64,000 bases of DNA from DT-110 sp030148525 (GCA_965227445.1 OZ245751.1:2046001-2110000), one strand, 5' to 3'. Shown: positions 44,382 to 54,700, counted from the first letter of the stretch. The notes: generated by a model not told the origin, from the letters alone. A program made the numbers and translations.

Positions 44382-45980
44382 CTATTTTCCTTTCTCCTTT
44401 TCGTGATCCAACTCCTCCGGCAGCACCAGGTTGGGCATGATGGTCGACTTCATCCCGGTCACCAGGGTTTTCCAGAAGTGATTGAAGATCGATTTACTGG
44501 GTTCCCGCTCGGCGTACATCCGCCCCAGACGGTGCTTTTCATGGGCCAGATTTTCCTCCGGAATAGCAATGCCTTCCACTATATCGGTAAACAACTTATT
44601 GAGGAATCCGTCTTTTTTTGGGGTAACCACCACATCAGCATTCTCGAAAAAGAACTGCATATCGCCGGTAGCTACGGCATTATCCGCCGTACCCTGAAAA
44701 GTAAGTTCGTGGATCTGTCCACTCTCTATCTCCATCCGACTGCAGGGGACCACAATATGATTGGCGTAATCCATATCAAATTTCCCCAGCGAGCCATGGA
44801 AAGAATACGCATAGGGAGCCGTATAACTGGGAAAGGACCAATGTACCCTCACCGGGCCTTGCCCGTACAGCGATGCCTGTACGTCAACAGTAGTAGGAGG
44901 TGCATCGGTTTTAGTTGCCGAACGTATGTACAGGATCGTCGCCCGCAACCGTCGGAAATCGACCCATCCCGACTCGCTTTCACCCGCCGGAAGGTGTTCG
45001 TATTTAATGTATCCGTCCCGGATCAGTACGGAATCTACTCCGATGGTAAAGCCGGCATCCGCGAGCATCTCCTGGGGTAGCTTTTTATACCCGGTAAAAT
45101 CGTGTGGTACCCGCCGGTCCATGAATAAGCGGAAGTCAAAATCGGGAATCTCCATGCGTCGGATTTCCAGGGAGTCCCGGAACAAGCGTTCATAGGCAAA
45201 TCCCCGGCAATCAACTTGCGAAATGGTCAGGTCATTGCGTCCGGTCTTGTGGGTGAGCTGCTTATAAAAGTGCTCCTTGCTAAAACGGGGTGTCATCGAC
45301 AAATTGGTAGCTTGTAGGGTGCTATCCGACCAGCTAGCCTGCATCTCATCAATGCGAATATCGTGTAATCGTCTTTTTTCCGGAATGTGAATGCCGGTGG
45401 CAGTGGTCTGTAGATCTGACCATGAAAAGGTGTCGCTCTGCACCAAGAACATATCGTCCCCTTCCACATCAATGGTGTCGACAGCGTAGAGTAGTGAACT
45501 GTCGGTCCGGGAAAGACCGGTCAGACGCGCATTTTGCAACCGGAACTGATTCAGGCGAAAACGAAAGGTATCCCGATTGGTAAATGCCTTTTCAATAGTC
45601 GTATCGGATAAGCCGGGGCGCAACTTCCTGGGGGTTTTCCAGTGGGTCAGGTCAGCACCTTCAATCCGCAAGTTGTTAGCGTGCAATTGCCCGGAGCTGA
45701 TCAGGGGCAACCATCGGATGCCACCGAGGTGCAGACCGGAAACTGTACCGCTCAGGGTGTCTTGCTGCCCTAATCCGTAGCGACCTTCCACCTGCCGTAA
45801 TGTCCCGGATCGTTTGAACAGACTTATCCGTAATTGGTCAAACTCCAGATCTGTCTCGGTACGGTCGAGCTCCGCACGGAGTTTTTTCGCGGCATACCAC
45901 GAAATACTTCCTTCTGTAATCAATAAAAGGATAAACAGACAAGCTAGTACGATCGCTCCAATCCGGAGGGTTTTGTTCAT
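44382..45980 (-). CDS. AsmA/DUF748-like membrane-anchored protein
   Basis: A 532-residue protein with one N-terminal membrane helix (TLRIGAIVLACLFILLLITEGSISWY). A long beta-rich periplasmic region follows with repeated strand patterns (LHANNLRIEGADL, RFRLNQFRLQNARLTG, ITDEMQ-like and ATNLSMTP segments), as in AsmA-like lipid-transport or envelope-maintenance proteins. The C-terminus is charged (LDHEKEKGK). The ATG at 45980 next to the helix is preferred over one 105 bases upstream. It is divergent from the small Cys/His protein at 46116. The assignment is by architecture only. Confidence 0.7.
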   Translation of the reverse strand: MNKTLRIGAIVLACLFILLLITEGSISWYAAKKLRAELDRTETDLEFDQLRISLFKRSGTLRQVEGRYGLGQQDTLSGTVSGLHLGGIRWLPLISSGQLHANNLRIEGADLTHWKTPRKLRPGLSDTTIEKAFTNRDTFRFRLNQFRLQNARLTGLSRTDSSLLYAVDTIDVEGDDMFLVQSDTFSWSDLQTTATGIHIPEKRRLHDIRIDEMQASWSDSTLQATNLSMTPRFSKEHFYKQLTHKTGRNDLTISQVDCRGFAYERLFRDSLEIRRMEIPDFDFRLFMDRRVPHDFTGYKKLPQEMLADAGFTIGVDSVLIRDGYIKYEHLPAGESESGWVDFRRLRATILYIRSATKTDAPPTTVDVQASLYGQGPVRVHWSFPSYTAPYAYSFHGSLGKFDMDYANHIVVPCSRMEIESGQIHELTFQGTADNAVATGDMQFFFENADVVVTPKKDGFLNKLFTDIVEGIAIPEENLAHEKHRLGRMYAEREPSKSIFNHFWKTLVTGMKSTIMPNLVLPEELDHEKEKGK

Positions 45981-46078
45981 TGGCCTATTTTCGCGAAAAC
46001 GCCTGGGTATGCGGTTTGTTCGCAGATTATAACCACAGCAGCCAGCAGGCTTGTCTGATTTCATAGCGGTACGTATGC

Positions 46079-46110
46079 TTGACAACCCGGTATGTTTGTT
46101 GTTATCTTTG
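46079..46110 (+). promoter_or_regulatory. promoter of the Cys/His-rich gene, probably leaderless
   Basis: TTG at 46079-46081 and TATCTTTG at 46103-46110, spacer 21 nt: a full Bacteroidota match. The ATG at 46116 lies 5 nt after the -7 element, so transcription should start at or beside the start codon. Confidence 0.65.
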
Positions 46111-46115
46111 CCCGT

Positions 46116-46469
46116 ATGAAAATCGGGCCTTCCATTCTACTGCTGCTTTTTCTGGCTACCCTCGGGCAACCCTGCCTGAGTGCTGCCCATTGCTTGGATG
46201 CAGAGGCTGCCACGGTAGAAATGGATGCCTGCCACCAGCATGCTAAGGACCATTGCGATGATCCTTGCGATACTGAAATACCCGATTCCCAGGAAGAAGA
46301 GCCCTGTACTGGTTCCTGTACCTGTGTGGGATGTTCACCCATTGTATTAATCCCGGAGCACACTTCCATCACGGGGGACCTCTCTGTTTCTTCCCGGGTC
46401 AATCCCTGGGTTTCCCGTATGCCCGCGCTCGATGTAGACCACCTCATCTGGCAACCGCCGCAACGATAA
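46116..46469 (+). CDS. small exported Cys/His-rich protein, probably metal-related
   Basis: A 117-residue protein with a signal peptide (MKIGPSILLLLFLATLGQPCLS). A 60-residue Cys/His-rich core follows (AAHCLDAEAA, DACHQHAKDHCDDPC, PCTGSCTCVGCSP) and then a short tail. It resembles the small proteins found just upstream of metal TonB receptors in Bacteroidota, some annotated DUF6660. I infer metal binding or sensing, likely copper, because the next gene is a TonB receptor with two heavy-metal domains. The ATG at 46116 is supported by the promoter spacing. Confidence 0.7.
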   Translation: MKIGPSILLLLFLATLGQPCLSAAHCLDAEAATVEMDACHQHAKDHCDDPCDTEIPDSQEEEPCTGSCTCVGCSPIVLIPEHTSITGDLSVSSRVNPWVSRMPALDVDHLIWQPPQR

Positions 46470-46540
46470 TCTGCCTTCCTTTCTTGCCTTAATCTCAACA
46501 TTTGTGCTTTGCGCTATCTCAACCGGTAGGGTTGGTGTTC

Positions 46541-46642
46541 AGGTATTATGGTTGTATGGTATTATGGTTATTTGGTAAGACCCAAAAGACCAAAACACCA
46601 TAAGACCACAATACCAAAAGACCAAAAGACCACAAAACCAAA
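46541..46642. repeat. octamer-phased tract switching from GT-rich to complementary CA-rich
   Basis: Four 8-nt units of the form TATGGTnn (46547-46578) are followed by about eight units beginning ACC (ACCAAAAC, ACCATAAG, ACCACAAT, ACCAAAAG and so on). The two halves are roughly complementary and can fold into a long imperfect hairpin that ends 4 nt before the receptor ATG at 46647. Confidence 0.8.
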
Positions 46643-46646
46643 ATAA

Positions 46647-49475
46647 ATGACACGTATCCATCATACATTTTTCATACTTACTTTATTTCTTATTCCCCTT
46701 ACGGGAAAAACCCAAACCGACACCCTTTTCGTCAATGGCCTCTGCGGTATGTGTAAAGACCGTATTGAGGAGGCTTCCCTTTCGGTAAAAGGCGTAGTAA
46801 CTGCGGACTGGACCATCGATACCCGAACCCTCGTCGTTACCACTAAGCCCAAACGCTACCAGGCCGATCGCCTGCACGAGGCCCTGAACGAAGCCGGGCA
46901 CGATACCGGGCTCTCCAAAGCCTCCGATGAAGCCTACGCGAGCTTGCACGACTGTTGCCTGTACCGCGACCCTTTCCTGATGCATATGCACCAGGATGAC
47001 GGGAAACTGGTGCGCTTCTTCGTAGACGGCATCTGCGGCATGTGCAAAGATCGCATCGAAGAGGCGGCCCTGTCGCTCGACGGCGTGGAAGCCGCCGAAT
47101 GGAATATCAAAAAGCGCGAACTGGTCGTATTCTCACCTGATTCGGCTTTTGACGAAAGTCTGATCCACCGAGCAGTCAATGCTGCCGGTCACGATACGGA
47201 GCTTTCCAAGGCACCGGACGAGGCCTACGCCAGTCTGCACGATTGCTGTAAATACCGGGACCCGGCCGTGGTAGCCGAACATCGGCCCAAACCCCAGCTA
47301 CCTGCTCAGGTGCGCGGACGCATTATGGTTGAAGAAGCGGGTGATGAAAAGCCACTCGAAGGCGTCCAACTCTACTGGGTAGGCGCTCAGGTTTCCACCT
47401 ACACCGACGAAGCGGGTGAATACACCCTGGAGCGTCCCGAAGGAGCTAATCAACTGGTTGCCAGTTACGTCGGTTACTACACCGATACTATTACCCTGGA
47501 TAAAGAAACCACCGTAGATCTCACCCTCGAACGGGGCATCGACCTCGATGGGGTAGAGGTGACCTACCAGCGCAAGTCGGTGGAGGTATCCTTCATCAAC
47601 CCCATACTGACCCAGAATATCAGTAGCCAGGAATTACTAAAAGCTGCCTGCTGTACCCTGGCCGAGAGCTTTGAGACCAATCCGGCGGTCGATGTCTCCT
47701 TTACCGATGCGGTCACCGGTGCCCGCCAGATCGAGATGCTGGGCCTGGCCGGGCCCTACATGCAGATAACCCGCGAAAACATACCCGATGTCCGGGGCCT
47801 GGCCGCTATCTACGGACTGGTGTACCTGCCGGGGCCCTGGGTGGAAAGCATCCAACTCGCCAAAGGAGCCGGCTCGGTAGTCAACGGTTTTGAAAGCATC
47901 ACCGGCCAGATCAACGTGGAGCTCAAAAAGCCCGAAGCCGGCGAAGACCTCTACCTGAATCTATACGCTAACGAAGGAGGACGGTTCGAAGCCAATGCCA
48001 ATGCCCGGGTGGATCTCGGTGAAAAGTGGAGCACCAGCGTACTCGTACACGCCGATGCCCGGGAAGCACAAATGGATCGCAACGGAGATGATTTCCTCGA
48101 TATGCCCACCGGCAATGGCTTTACACTAGCTAACCGCTGGAAATACCAGGGCACCGATGGCTGGGCCGGTCAGTTTGGGGTGAAAGTCACCAACTTGGAC
48201 AAAATCAGCGGTCAGTTGGACTTTGATGAGGAAGCTGTTAATCCTACCGCCTGGGGCGCAAACCTGCTCACCAAACGATTGGAGGGTTGGGCCAAGATCG
48301 GGAAGGTTTTTCAAAACCGTCCCGACGCCAGCATTGGCTTCCAGGTATCGGGCCTCACCCACGACCAGGATGCTACCTTCGGCGGCACCCGCTACGATGC
48401 GGACCAGCGATCGGCCTATGCCAACCTCATCTATTCCGACGAACTCGGTGATCCGGCTCATTTACTGAAGACTGGCCTCAGCTACCAGTACGATCAGTAC
48501 GACGAGTGGCTGGGCGAAACGCTTTTTGAGCGTGAAGAGAAGGTTCCCGGCGGATTCATGGAATATACCTACCAGCCCAACGAAAACTTCACGGCCGTTG
48601 CTGGTCTGCGGGGTGATCACCACAATCAATTTGGCTTCTTCCTGACGCCGCGGGTACACCTGCGCTACGCACTGAGTGATAAAAGTGTGGTTCGCTTCTC
48701 CGGTGGTTCCGGTCGTCGTACCGCCAGTGTCATCGCCGAGAATCTGGGTATGCTGGCTTCATCCCGTGCGATAACCATTCAGAGAACCAATTCCGAGACT
48801 CCCTACGGACTTAATCAGGAAGTAGCCTGGAACCTGGGGGTGAATCTGCGTCAGACCTTCATCATCAACAATCGGGAACTGATTCTGACCCTCGACGGCT
48901 ACCATACCCGCTTCGACCAGCAAATCGTAGTAGATTACGATCAGACACCCCGCGAAGTCCGATTCTACAACCTTGATGGCCGCTCGTACTCCAATGCCGT
49001 GCAGGCCCAATTGGATTACGCAGTCCTCAAGAACCTGGATTTGCGTATGGCCTACCGCTTCAACGATGTACGTACCGATTACGAACAGGGACGGCTGGAA
49101 CGCCCCTTTGTATCCCGTCACCGGGCCTTTGTGAATGCGGGCTACAAAACCGATTCCGACTGGGCCTTCGACCTCACCGTCAACTGGCAGGGGAGCAAGC
49201 GTATCCCTTCCACCGAAGCGAATCCTGAAGCCTTTCAAATGGACGGGCGTTCACCGGATTTCTTCCTGACCAATGCTCAGGTCAGTAAAACCTTCGGAGG
49301 TAATTTCGATGTATATCTCGGAGTGGAAAATCTCTTCGGAGTGGTACAGGAAAACCCCATCCTCGGAGCAGAGGATCCCTTCGGCACCTACTTCGACAGC
49401 TCTCTGATCTGGGGCCCCATCTTCGGGCGCACGACGTACCTGGGCGTTCGGTATACCCTGGGCGCGTCGGAATAA
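46647..49475 (+). CDS. TonB-dependent receptor with two N-terminal heavy-metal-associated domains
   Basis: A 942-residue outer-membrane receptor. After the signal peptide there are two tandem HMA domains, each with GxCGMCKDRIEEA (CxxC near residues 33-36 and 128-131), each followed by the same tail ending EAYASLHDCC-x-YRDP (about residues 24-115 and 121-210). The duplication is therefore about 95 residues long. A carboxypeptidase-regulatory-like domain follows (residues about 220-305, VSTYTDEAGEYTLERPEG), then the plug (LLKAACCTLAESFETNP, with CC) and a 22-strand barrel ending in YLGVRYTLGASE. Likely role: uptake or sensing of a heavy metal such as copper across the outer membrane. Confidence 0.9.
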   Translation: MTRIHHTFFILTLFLIPLTGKTQTDTLFVNGLCGMCKDRIEEASLSVKGVVTADWTIDTRTLVVTTKPKRYQADRLHEALNEAGHDTGLSKASDEAYASLHDCCLYRDPFLMHMHQDDGKLVRFFVDGICGMCKDRIEEAALSLDGVEAAEWNIKKRELVVFSPDSAFDESLIHRAVNAAGHDTELSKAPDEAYASLHDCCKYRDPAVVAEHRPKPQLPAQVRGRIMVEEAGDEKPLEGVQLYWVGAQVSTYTDEAGEYTLERPEGANQLVASYVGYYTDTITLDKETTVDLTLERGIDLDGVEVTYQRKSVEVSFINPILTQNISSQELLKAACCTLAESFETNPAVDVSFTDAVTGARQIEMLGLAGPYMQITRENIPDVRGLAAIYGLVYLPGPWVESIQLAKGAGSVVNGFESITGQINVELKKPEAGEDLYLNLYANEGGRFEANANARVDLGEKWSTSVLVHADAREAQMDRNGDDFLDMPTGNGFTLANRWKYQGTDGWAGQFGVKVTNLDKISGQLDFDEEAVNPTAWGANLLTKRLEGWAKIGKVFQNRPDASIGFQVSGLTHDQDATFGGTRYDADQRSAYANLIYSDELGDPAHLLKTGLSYQYDQYDEWLGETLFEREEKVPGGFMEYTYQPNENFTAVAGLRGDHHNQFGFFLTPRVHLRYALSDKSVVRFSGGSGRRTASVIAENLGMLASSRAITIQRTNSETPYGLNQEVAWNLGVNLRQTFIINNRELILTLDGYHTRFDQQIVVDYDQTPREVRFYNLDGRSYSNAVQAQLDYAVLKNLDLRMAYRFNDVRTDYEQGRLERPFVSRHRAFVNAGYKTDSDWAFDLTVNWQGSKRIPSTEANPEAFQMDGRSPDFFLTNAQVSKTFGGNFDVYLGVENLFGVVQENPILGAEDPFGTYFDSSLIWGPIFGRTTYLGVRYTLGASE

Positions 49476-49484
49476 GTGGGGGTT

Positions 49485-49520
49485 GATTATGGATTTTGGA
49501 TGCGTCCAAAATCCATAATC
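49485..49520 (+). terminator. terminator hairpin of the HMA-TonB receptor gene
   Basis: A perfect 16-bp stem (GATTATGGATTTTGGA with its complement) around the 4-nt loop TGCG, starting 9 nt after the stop codon. The T-tract is weak (CCCCTTTC), so it may act as an mRNA-stabilising end. Confidence 0.7.
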
Positions 49521-49745
49521 CCCTTTCTCCAAACCTCCTAATCCCCTTATCACTGTCGATCCGGTAGTGCTGCGGGTCAAGAATATTTATTCTTCGAAGA
49601 AAACGCAATCTCATATTCCGTACCTAGCCCCTCCGTCCGTACGGACTTCGGCGCCCGCGGAACGGCACGGTTTTTTCTTGTCCGATTATAATTTCTACCC
49701 ACATCTGGTCCCTAACGGGACCCCTTCAGGCGCCCCTTTAGGGGC

Positions 49746-49882
49746 CTTTAGTATTGTAAAAGGAAGCTAATTATACATATTACTATCATCATCATGTATA
49801 ATTTTTCTTTTTGCTTCTTTTTCTTTTGTTAATTCCACACTCATTTTGTGGAAAACGCAGTGGCCAGGAGGGCACCTTATTT
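49746..49882 (+). mobile_element. orphan IS110 left end (about 137 bp), no transposase
   Basis: The first about 137 bp of the IS110 element (from CTTTAGTATTG to CACCTTATTT) recur here with one visible substitution. The match stops just before the position of the left target guide (14556 in copy 1), so the outer CCAGGAGGG arm is present but both guides and the transposase are absent. Its left flank (AGGGGC) is not the nonamer site. Confidence 0.85.
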
Positions 49883-49933
49883 TTAGGGGCTGAATATGGG
49901 TAGAACCTGGAAGCCCCTCACTCACGCCAAATT

Positions 49934-49980
49934 ACCCACGACACACCATCTTTTTATAATCGTTTAGGTGTGTCGTGGGT
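49934..49980. repeat. perfect 14-bp inverted repeat with AT loop
   Basis: ACCCACGACACACC (49934-49947) pairs exactly with 49967-49980. The 19-nt loop contains T5. Possible terminator or end of a mobile repeat. Confidence 0.75.
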
Positions 49981-50008
49981 TGAGGTTTTGTATTCTGGAA
50001 TGATCTTG

Positions 50009-50060
50009 GTCGGTCCAGAGGACCGACTTCCTTTGACGGTCGATCCTCCGGATCGACCGT
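50009..50060. repeat. two adjacent palindromes of the GATCC family
   Basis: GTCGGTCC-AGA-GGACCGAC (50009-50027) and the 25-bp ACGGTCGATCC-TCC-GGATCGACCGT (50036-50060). The latter lies 2 nt after the stop codon of the leftward gene at 50063 and could serve as its terminator stem. Confidence 0.8.
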
Positions 50061-50062
50061 CA

Positions 50063-51691
50063 CTAAAACCGCGCACTAACCCCCGCCACTGCATTCAACC
50101 CGAAGGTGGGGTAGTGGCGCCAGCGCTGACGCCGGTTGTTAGCGATATTATTGACCTGAATGAACCCACCGATCTGTTCGGTAAAGAAGTATTCGGCACC
50201 GGCACTAATATCCAGTAATGCGTTCAGGTTGTTGCTGCCTTCGGTGGCATTGGGAACCGGTACGCCGTTTTCCAGGAAAACATCCGCTTTGAGTTTCAAC
50301 TGACCGTCGAGCATGGTGTAGTCCGCTCCGGCATTTAGCGTAAGCGAAGGTAAATGCCAGGCCTTTTCCTGATTCTCCAGGTCGTAGATGCGGTAGGTTA
50401 CACTTCCCCGAATATCCAGATCAGTTAGTAAGGGGAAGAAAAGCTCCCCGCTCAGGGTAATCACATTTGCGGTATCGTAGAGCACGTTAAAGCGGGGTAT
50501 ACTATCCTGGTCCGATGTGAACAGGGCCAGGTTGTCGACGCTTTCGAAGCCGATCTGTGCCCGGTAATCAGCACCCAGGTATTCACCTTTGATACCGCCG
50601 TAATAATGCGACACAAAGCTGTTGCGCACAATGTTTCGGGACTGTAGGAAGGGGTTGTAATCGGTCAGACTGCGGAAGCTGTTCTTGCGCAGGTTACCAT
50701 CCACACCGGCGAAGGCAGTGAGGATATTCTCAATAATATTCACGGAACCTTCCAGTTGCGGGAAAAAGTAGAACTCATCATCGTGGGAGGCGATACGCAT
50801 TCCGACATTTACGCGGAAGCGATCCCCGTGGTACGCATATCTGGGCACCAGAAAGAAGTTGTTCAGGTTTTGATCAAGCGTATCGCGGTAACTGGTGAAG
50901 TCCAGAATGAGGTCGGCTTTGAGCGCGTGGGTCTCGCCAATCCACTTAGAGGCACCACCGGCAATGCGGAAACCAGTCTCCCGGGCCGCGTAATTGTCTT
51001 CCAGAAAGTACATATCAAAATCACCGTGGTAGTCAATATTGGCCACGGTTTCTTCACTATTGAAGATGGAAGCCTCGGCGGTGATCAGGCTGAAACGCTG
51101 TTTGACATCATCCTCCTCGAACGACAACTCACTGGCAAAATCATCATCCAGGTCATTATATCCATAGAAATGCAAAATATCCCGGTTGTAGCCGGCTTTG
51201 GCGTTTACCGCAAAACCAAGGTCGGAATAAAAGGTCGCATCAGCCAGAACACCCGTATTCGAGAACTTCTGGTTTTCCACCTTGTCGGTATTATTGGCCG
51301 ACAAGTGATTGATATCAACACCAAACTCGACATTATCATTAGTCAGGTCGTAGGAGAAATCACCCAAAAATGATTTTGGGAAACCAAACCCCAACCGGGC
51401 ATATCCCTGGTAAATATCCCCCTGATCGACGCGATCCAGGGCGATCGGACGAATGCGGGGAGGGAGATACTGTACATTGAGCACCCGACTGTCGATCTGG
51501 TAGTTCAGGATGGGGGTTTCGGTACGCAGGGGAGGTAGCTCCGGCTGCAACAGTATCCGGTTGGCTTCACCCAACCGGGCATTGAATTCCTTGACAATAT
51601 CGACTTCCTCGCCGGGCAGACCGGTATTTTGAGCATGCAGGGAGGTCATGGCCAGGCAAGCGGCGAACGTTATGAATAAGCTATATTTCAT
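50063..51691 (-). CDS. outer-membrane beta-barrel protein (TonB-receptor-like C-terminus)
   Basis: A 542-residue exported protein (signal peptide MKYSLFITFAACLAMTSLHAQ). A short periplasmic N-terminal part (LRTETPILNYQIDSR) is followed by a large barrel with amphipathic strands and aromatic girdles (YARLGFGFPKSFLGDFSY, GFIQVNNIANN, VAGVSARF at the C-terminus). There is no plug domain or TonB box, so it is not a classic receptor. It lies 18 bp downstream of the giant TPR protein and is almost surely cotranscribed. The pair is common in Bacteroidota and is likely to act together at the outer membrane. Confidence 0.8.
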   Translation of the reverse strand: MKYSLFITFAACLAMTSLHAQNTGLPGEEVDIVKEFNARLGEANRILLQPELPPLRTETPILNYQIDSRVLNVQYLPPRIRPIALDRVDQGDIYQGYARLGFGFPKSFLGDFSYDLTNDNVEFGVDINHLSANNTDKVENQKFSNTGVLADATFYSDLGFAVNAKAGYNRDILHFYGYNDLDDDFASELSFEEDDVKQRFSLITAEASIFNSEETVANIDYHGDFDMYFLEDNYAARETGFRIAGGASKWIGETHALKADLILDFTSYRDTLDQNLNNFFLVPRYAYHGDRFRVNVGMRIASHDDEFYFFPQLEGSVNIIENILTAFAGVDGNLRKNSFRSLTDYNPFLQSRNIVRNSFVSHYYGGIKGEYLGADYRAQIGFESVDNLALFTSDQDSIPRFNVLYDTANVITLSGELFFPLLTDLDIRGSVTYRIYDLENQEKAWHLPSLTLNAGADYTMLDGQLKLKADVFLENGVPVPNATEGSNNLNALLDISAGAEYFFTEQIGGFIQVNNIANNRRQRWRHYPTFGLNAVAGVSARF

Positions 51692-51709
51692 GGTGTGTTG
51701 TTCTTTGGG

Positions 51710-54700
51710 TTAGCGGTTGTTGTTATTGTTGCCTCCATTATTATTACCTCCATTTTTCTGGAGTTCCAGGTTGCCGTCACCGTCACCCGATTGCAGCTTG
51801 CTGGATTGTTGGATCTGTCGGTTCAGGTCGCCTAGTTTGCGTTGCGCTTCCCGCACCAATTCCTGGTCTTCGTTGTAGTTCTCCAATAGTGCTTCCAGGG
51901 CGGCCCGGGCGTTGTAGAGGTCTCCTTTTTCGCGCATCACATCGGAGAGTAGTAATACCGATTTTGCTACCCAGAAGGGATAGGCACTACTTTCCTGGTT
52001 GGCTTCCAACAAAAGGTTTTGGGCCGTTTCCAGGTCGCGCTGACGGTAATGTATGTCGGCGATTAGGTACCGTGCTTCCGCCGTTTGTTCGTTATCGCTA
52101 AGCTCAACTACTTTCTGCAGTGCAGGCAGGGCTGCCTGCAGGTTGTTGTTATCATAGGATATTTTCCCCAGGTAGAAGTTTGCCGTAGCCTTCTGTGCGC
52201 TGGATGCCCGTGTACTTTGGGCCACTTGCTGGGCGCGCTGGAATACGGCATCGGTATTTCCCGCCCGGTAAGCCGATCTCAGAGCCCCCAGTTGTGCTTC
52301 AAACAAAGCTTCCTCGCTATCGGCGGCACTTTCCAGTTTGGTATACAAGTCGAAAGCCCGCTCAAAATCGAGTTCGTAGTTGTAGGCAATGATGGCCGCT
52401 TTGTCAAGCGCTTTCAGGTAGTAGCGGCTCGGTCCCTGATCAACTACCCAGCTGTAATCCTCCAGTGCTTCCGAATACTCCCGCAATACACTATGTGATT
52501 CACCGCGGTGATAGCGGGCCGGCAGGTTGAAACTGCCATTTGGAAACTGGCGAAGGTAATTAGTATAGGCCGTTACCGCCCCGCTGTAGTTGCCATTCTC
52601 GAACTGCGTTTCAGCCGACCGGAAGGTAATACTGTCCCGCGAAAAATTATCCGGTTTGTAGCCCGGTATCGTTTCCAGGAAGGCGAAATACTCATTCGGT
52701 CGGTTCAGATCGCGCACGTAAATCTCTTCCAGCGCCGCCAGGGCCAGTTGGGCTTCGTTTGATTCCGGGTTATTGGCAAAGATCTGTTTGTAGTAGCTGA
52801 TAGCCCGTTGCACATTACCCTGGTTGTAGCTGATCAGGCCCAGCTTCAGTAAGGCTTGGTTTACCAATGGCGATTTGCGTCGGAAATCGGTAATCAACCG
52901 GCGCAGTGGTTCCTCGGCCTGATTCAATTTCCCGATCTCCTGGTAGCTGGTACCCAGCTGCAGGAGGGCATCGTCGGCATATTCCGAATTCGGAAAATCG
53001 TCGACCAGACTGGTCAGCGACCGGATCTCTTCTGTCTTGCGTCCCCGCAGTCCTTCGATAATAGCCTTTTGGAAAATTGCGTAGTCATAACCGGCAAAAC
53101 GGCTTTCGATGGCCTGATTGTAATAGGTCAGCGCCTGATCGTATTGATTTTCCTTAAAGTGGGCATCTCCCAATCGCAAGGTCGCGTCGCCCAGCACATC
53201 GTTGGAGATGGTATTATTGGTAATAAAGCGTCGATTGCGGTAAATCCCCTCGACCGTTTCCCGAAAGAAAGTCTTGGAACGGGTGTAGTTGTCGAGTTTT
53301 AAGTAATTGTATCCTTGCAGGTAGCTGGCCGTGAAGAGGGAAGCCTCTTCGGGCAGCTGATCCACATTACCACCAATCGCAAAAAAGCGGTCGAGGTGCT
53401 GAATGCTACCCTGGTAGTTTTCGTTGCGGTGGCTGATGTCACCCAGCCAGTAATAGGCAATAGCCCGGTGTTTGGGGCTAATGGGGGTTTCCAGGGATTG
53501 CTCGAAATGCAGGCGGGCATTTTCGGCGTCCCCTTCTTTAAGTAATTGAATACCGCGGTTGACCGACACGATTTGGTAGGTTTCCAGAATCCGCGGGTTA
53601 TTATTGCGGGTGATCATTACTTCCAGTATCTCCAGGGCCTGCTGGTAATCGCGGTAGGAGAGGAAGATGTCGGCCATCAGATTCTGCGCTTCCGCATAGA
53701 AACGCGAATTGGGCTGAATACCCTGCAGGTCGGTGATGGCATCGCGCGGGCGCCCCAGTTCGTAAGCCAGCTTAGCGTGGTTGAACAGGGCTTCTTCCTG
53801 AATGCGTGAATCGTAGTTCAATCGCTTGGCACTCGCCAGGGCAGTCAGTGCATTTTCTTTATCGCCGGTCTTCAGGTAGCAATCGGCCAGGTAAAACATG
53901 GCGTTCTGCCCGATGGGCGAATCCGCCGTAGTCAATGGCTTCAGACTCTGAATGGCTTTGCGGTAATTGCCGGTCTGGTACTGAGCGTAGCCCAATTGAT
54001 ACAGCTCCTCCTCCCGCAATTTGGTGGAATTAGAGGAATAGTACTCCAGATAGGGTAGGGCCTGTTGGTACTGCCCCTTTTCGAAGTACGATTGCCCCAA
54101 TAGCTGGTGTAATTCACTGCGGTTGCGCAGCCGTGTATCGTTGATCCTAGGTTCTATCTCGGCAATTAGTTTATCGTACTCTTGGTTGGCGAAATAGATT
54201 TGCGCCAGGTAGTAGGGAATATGCCGGCGATACTCGGGATCATTCTGCACCCGGGCGAGGGTTGTTGCCGCCTGGTCGTAATCTCCTTCAAAGAAATAGC
54301 ATAGCCCCAGGTAGTAATTGGCCTGGGCGTAGTAAGGCGATTGCTGATCGCGATGTATTTCGCGCAGGTAGGAGCGGGCTACCCGAAAATCCTGTTTTAC
54401 AAAATGGGCGTAACCTTGCTTGAAGCGCACCTCTGATCGCTGTGCCAGGGACATACCCAGGGTCGGTACCTGATCGAGGTATTCCAGGGCTTTGTCGTAC
54501 TTGCGGTTATCGAAGTAGTAATCGGCAATGTCGATCAGCGCCTGGTCGTATTCCGGATCGGGCCGCCGGTTCCGGATATAGTCGAGGGTGAGTGCTTCCC
54601 CCGATGGTTGTTCCAATCGGATAGCGCATTTAGCACGTAGTAACTCTGCCTTGGATTTGATGAGCTCGGCTTCCGCATCGGGTACGGGAGCGAGTTGCTC

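Larger units (their letters stand above)
49476..50062. other. intergenic region with terminator, IS110 remnant and palindromes
   Basis: No gene is seen. It contains a 16-bp stem terminator (49485-49520), an orphan IS110 left end (49746-49882), a 14-bp hairpin (49934-49980) and two palindromes (50009-50060). Confidence 0.75.
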
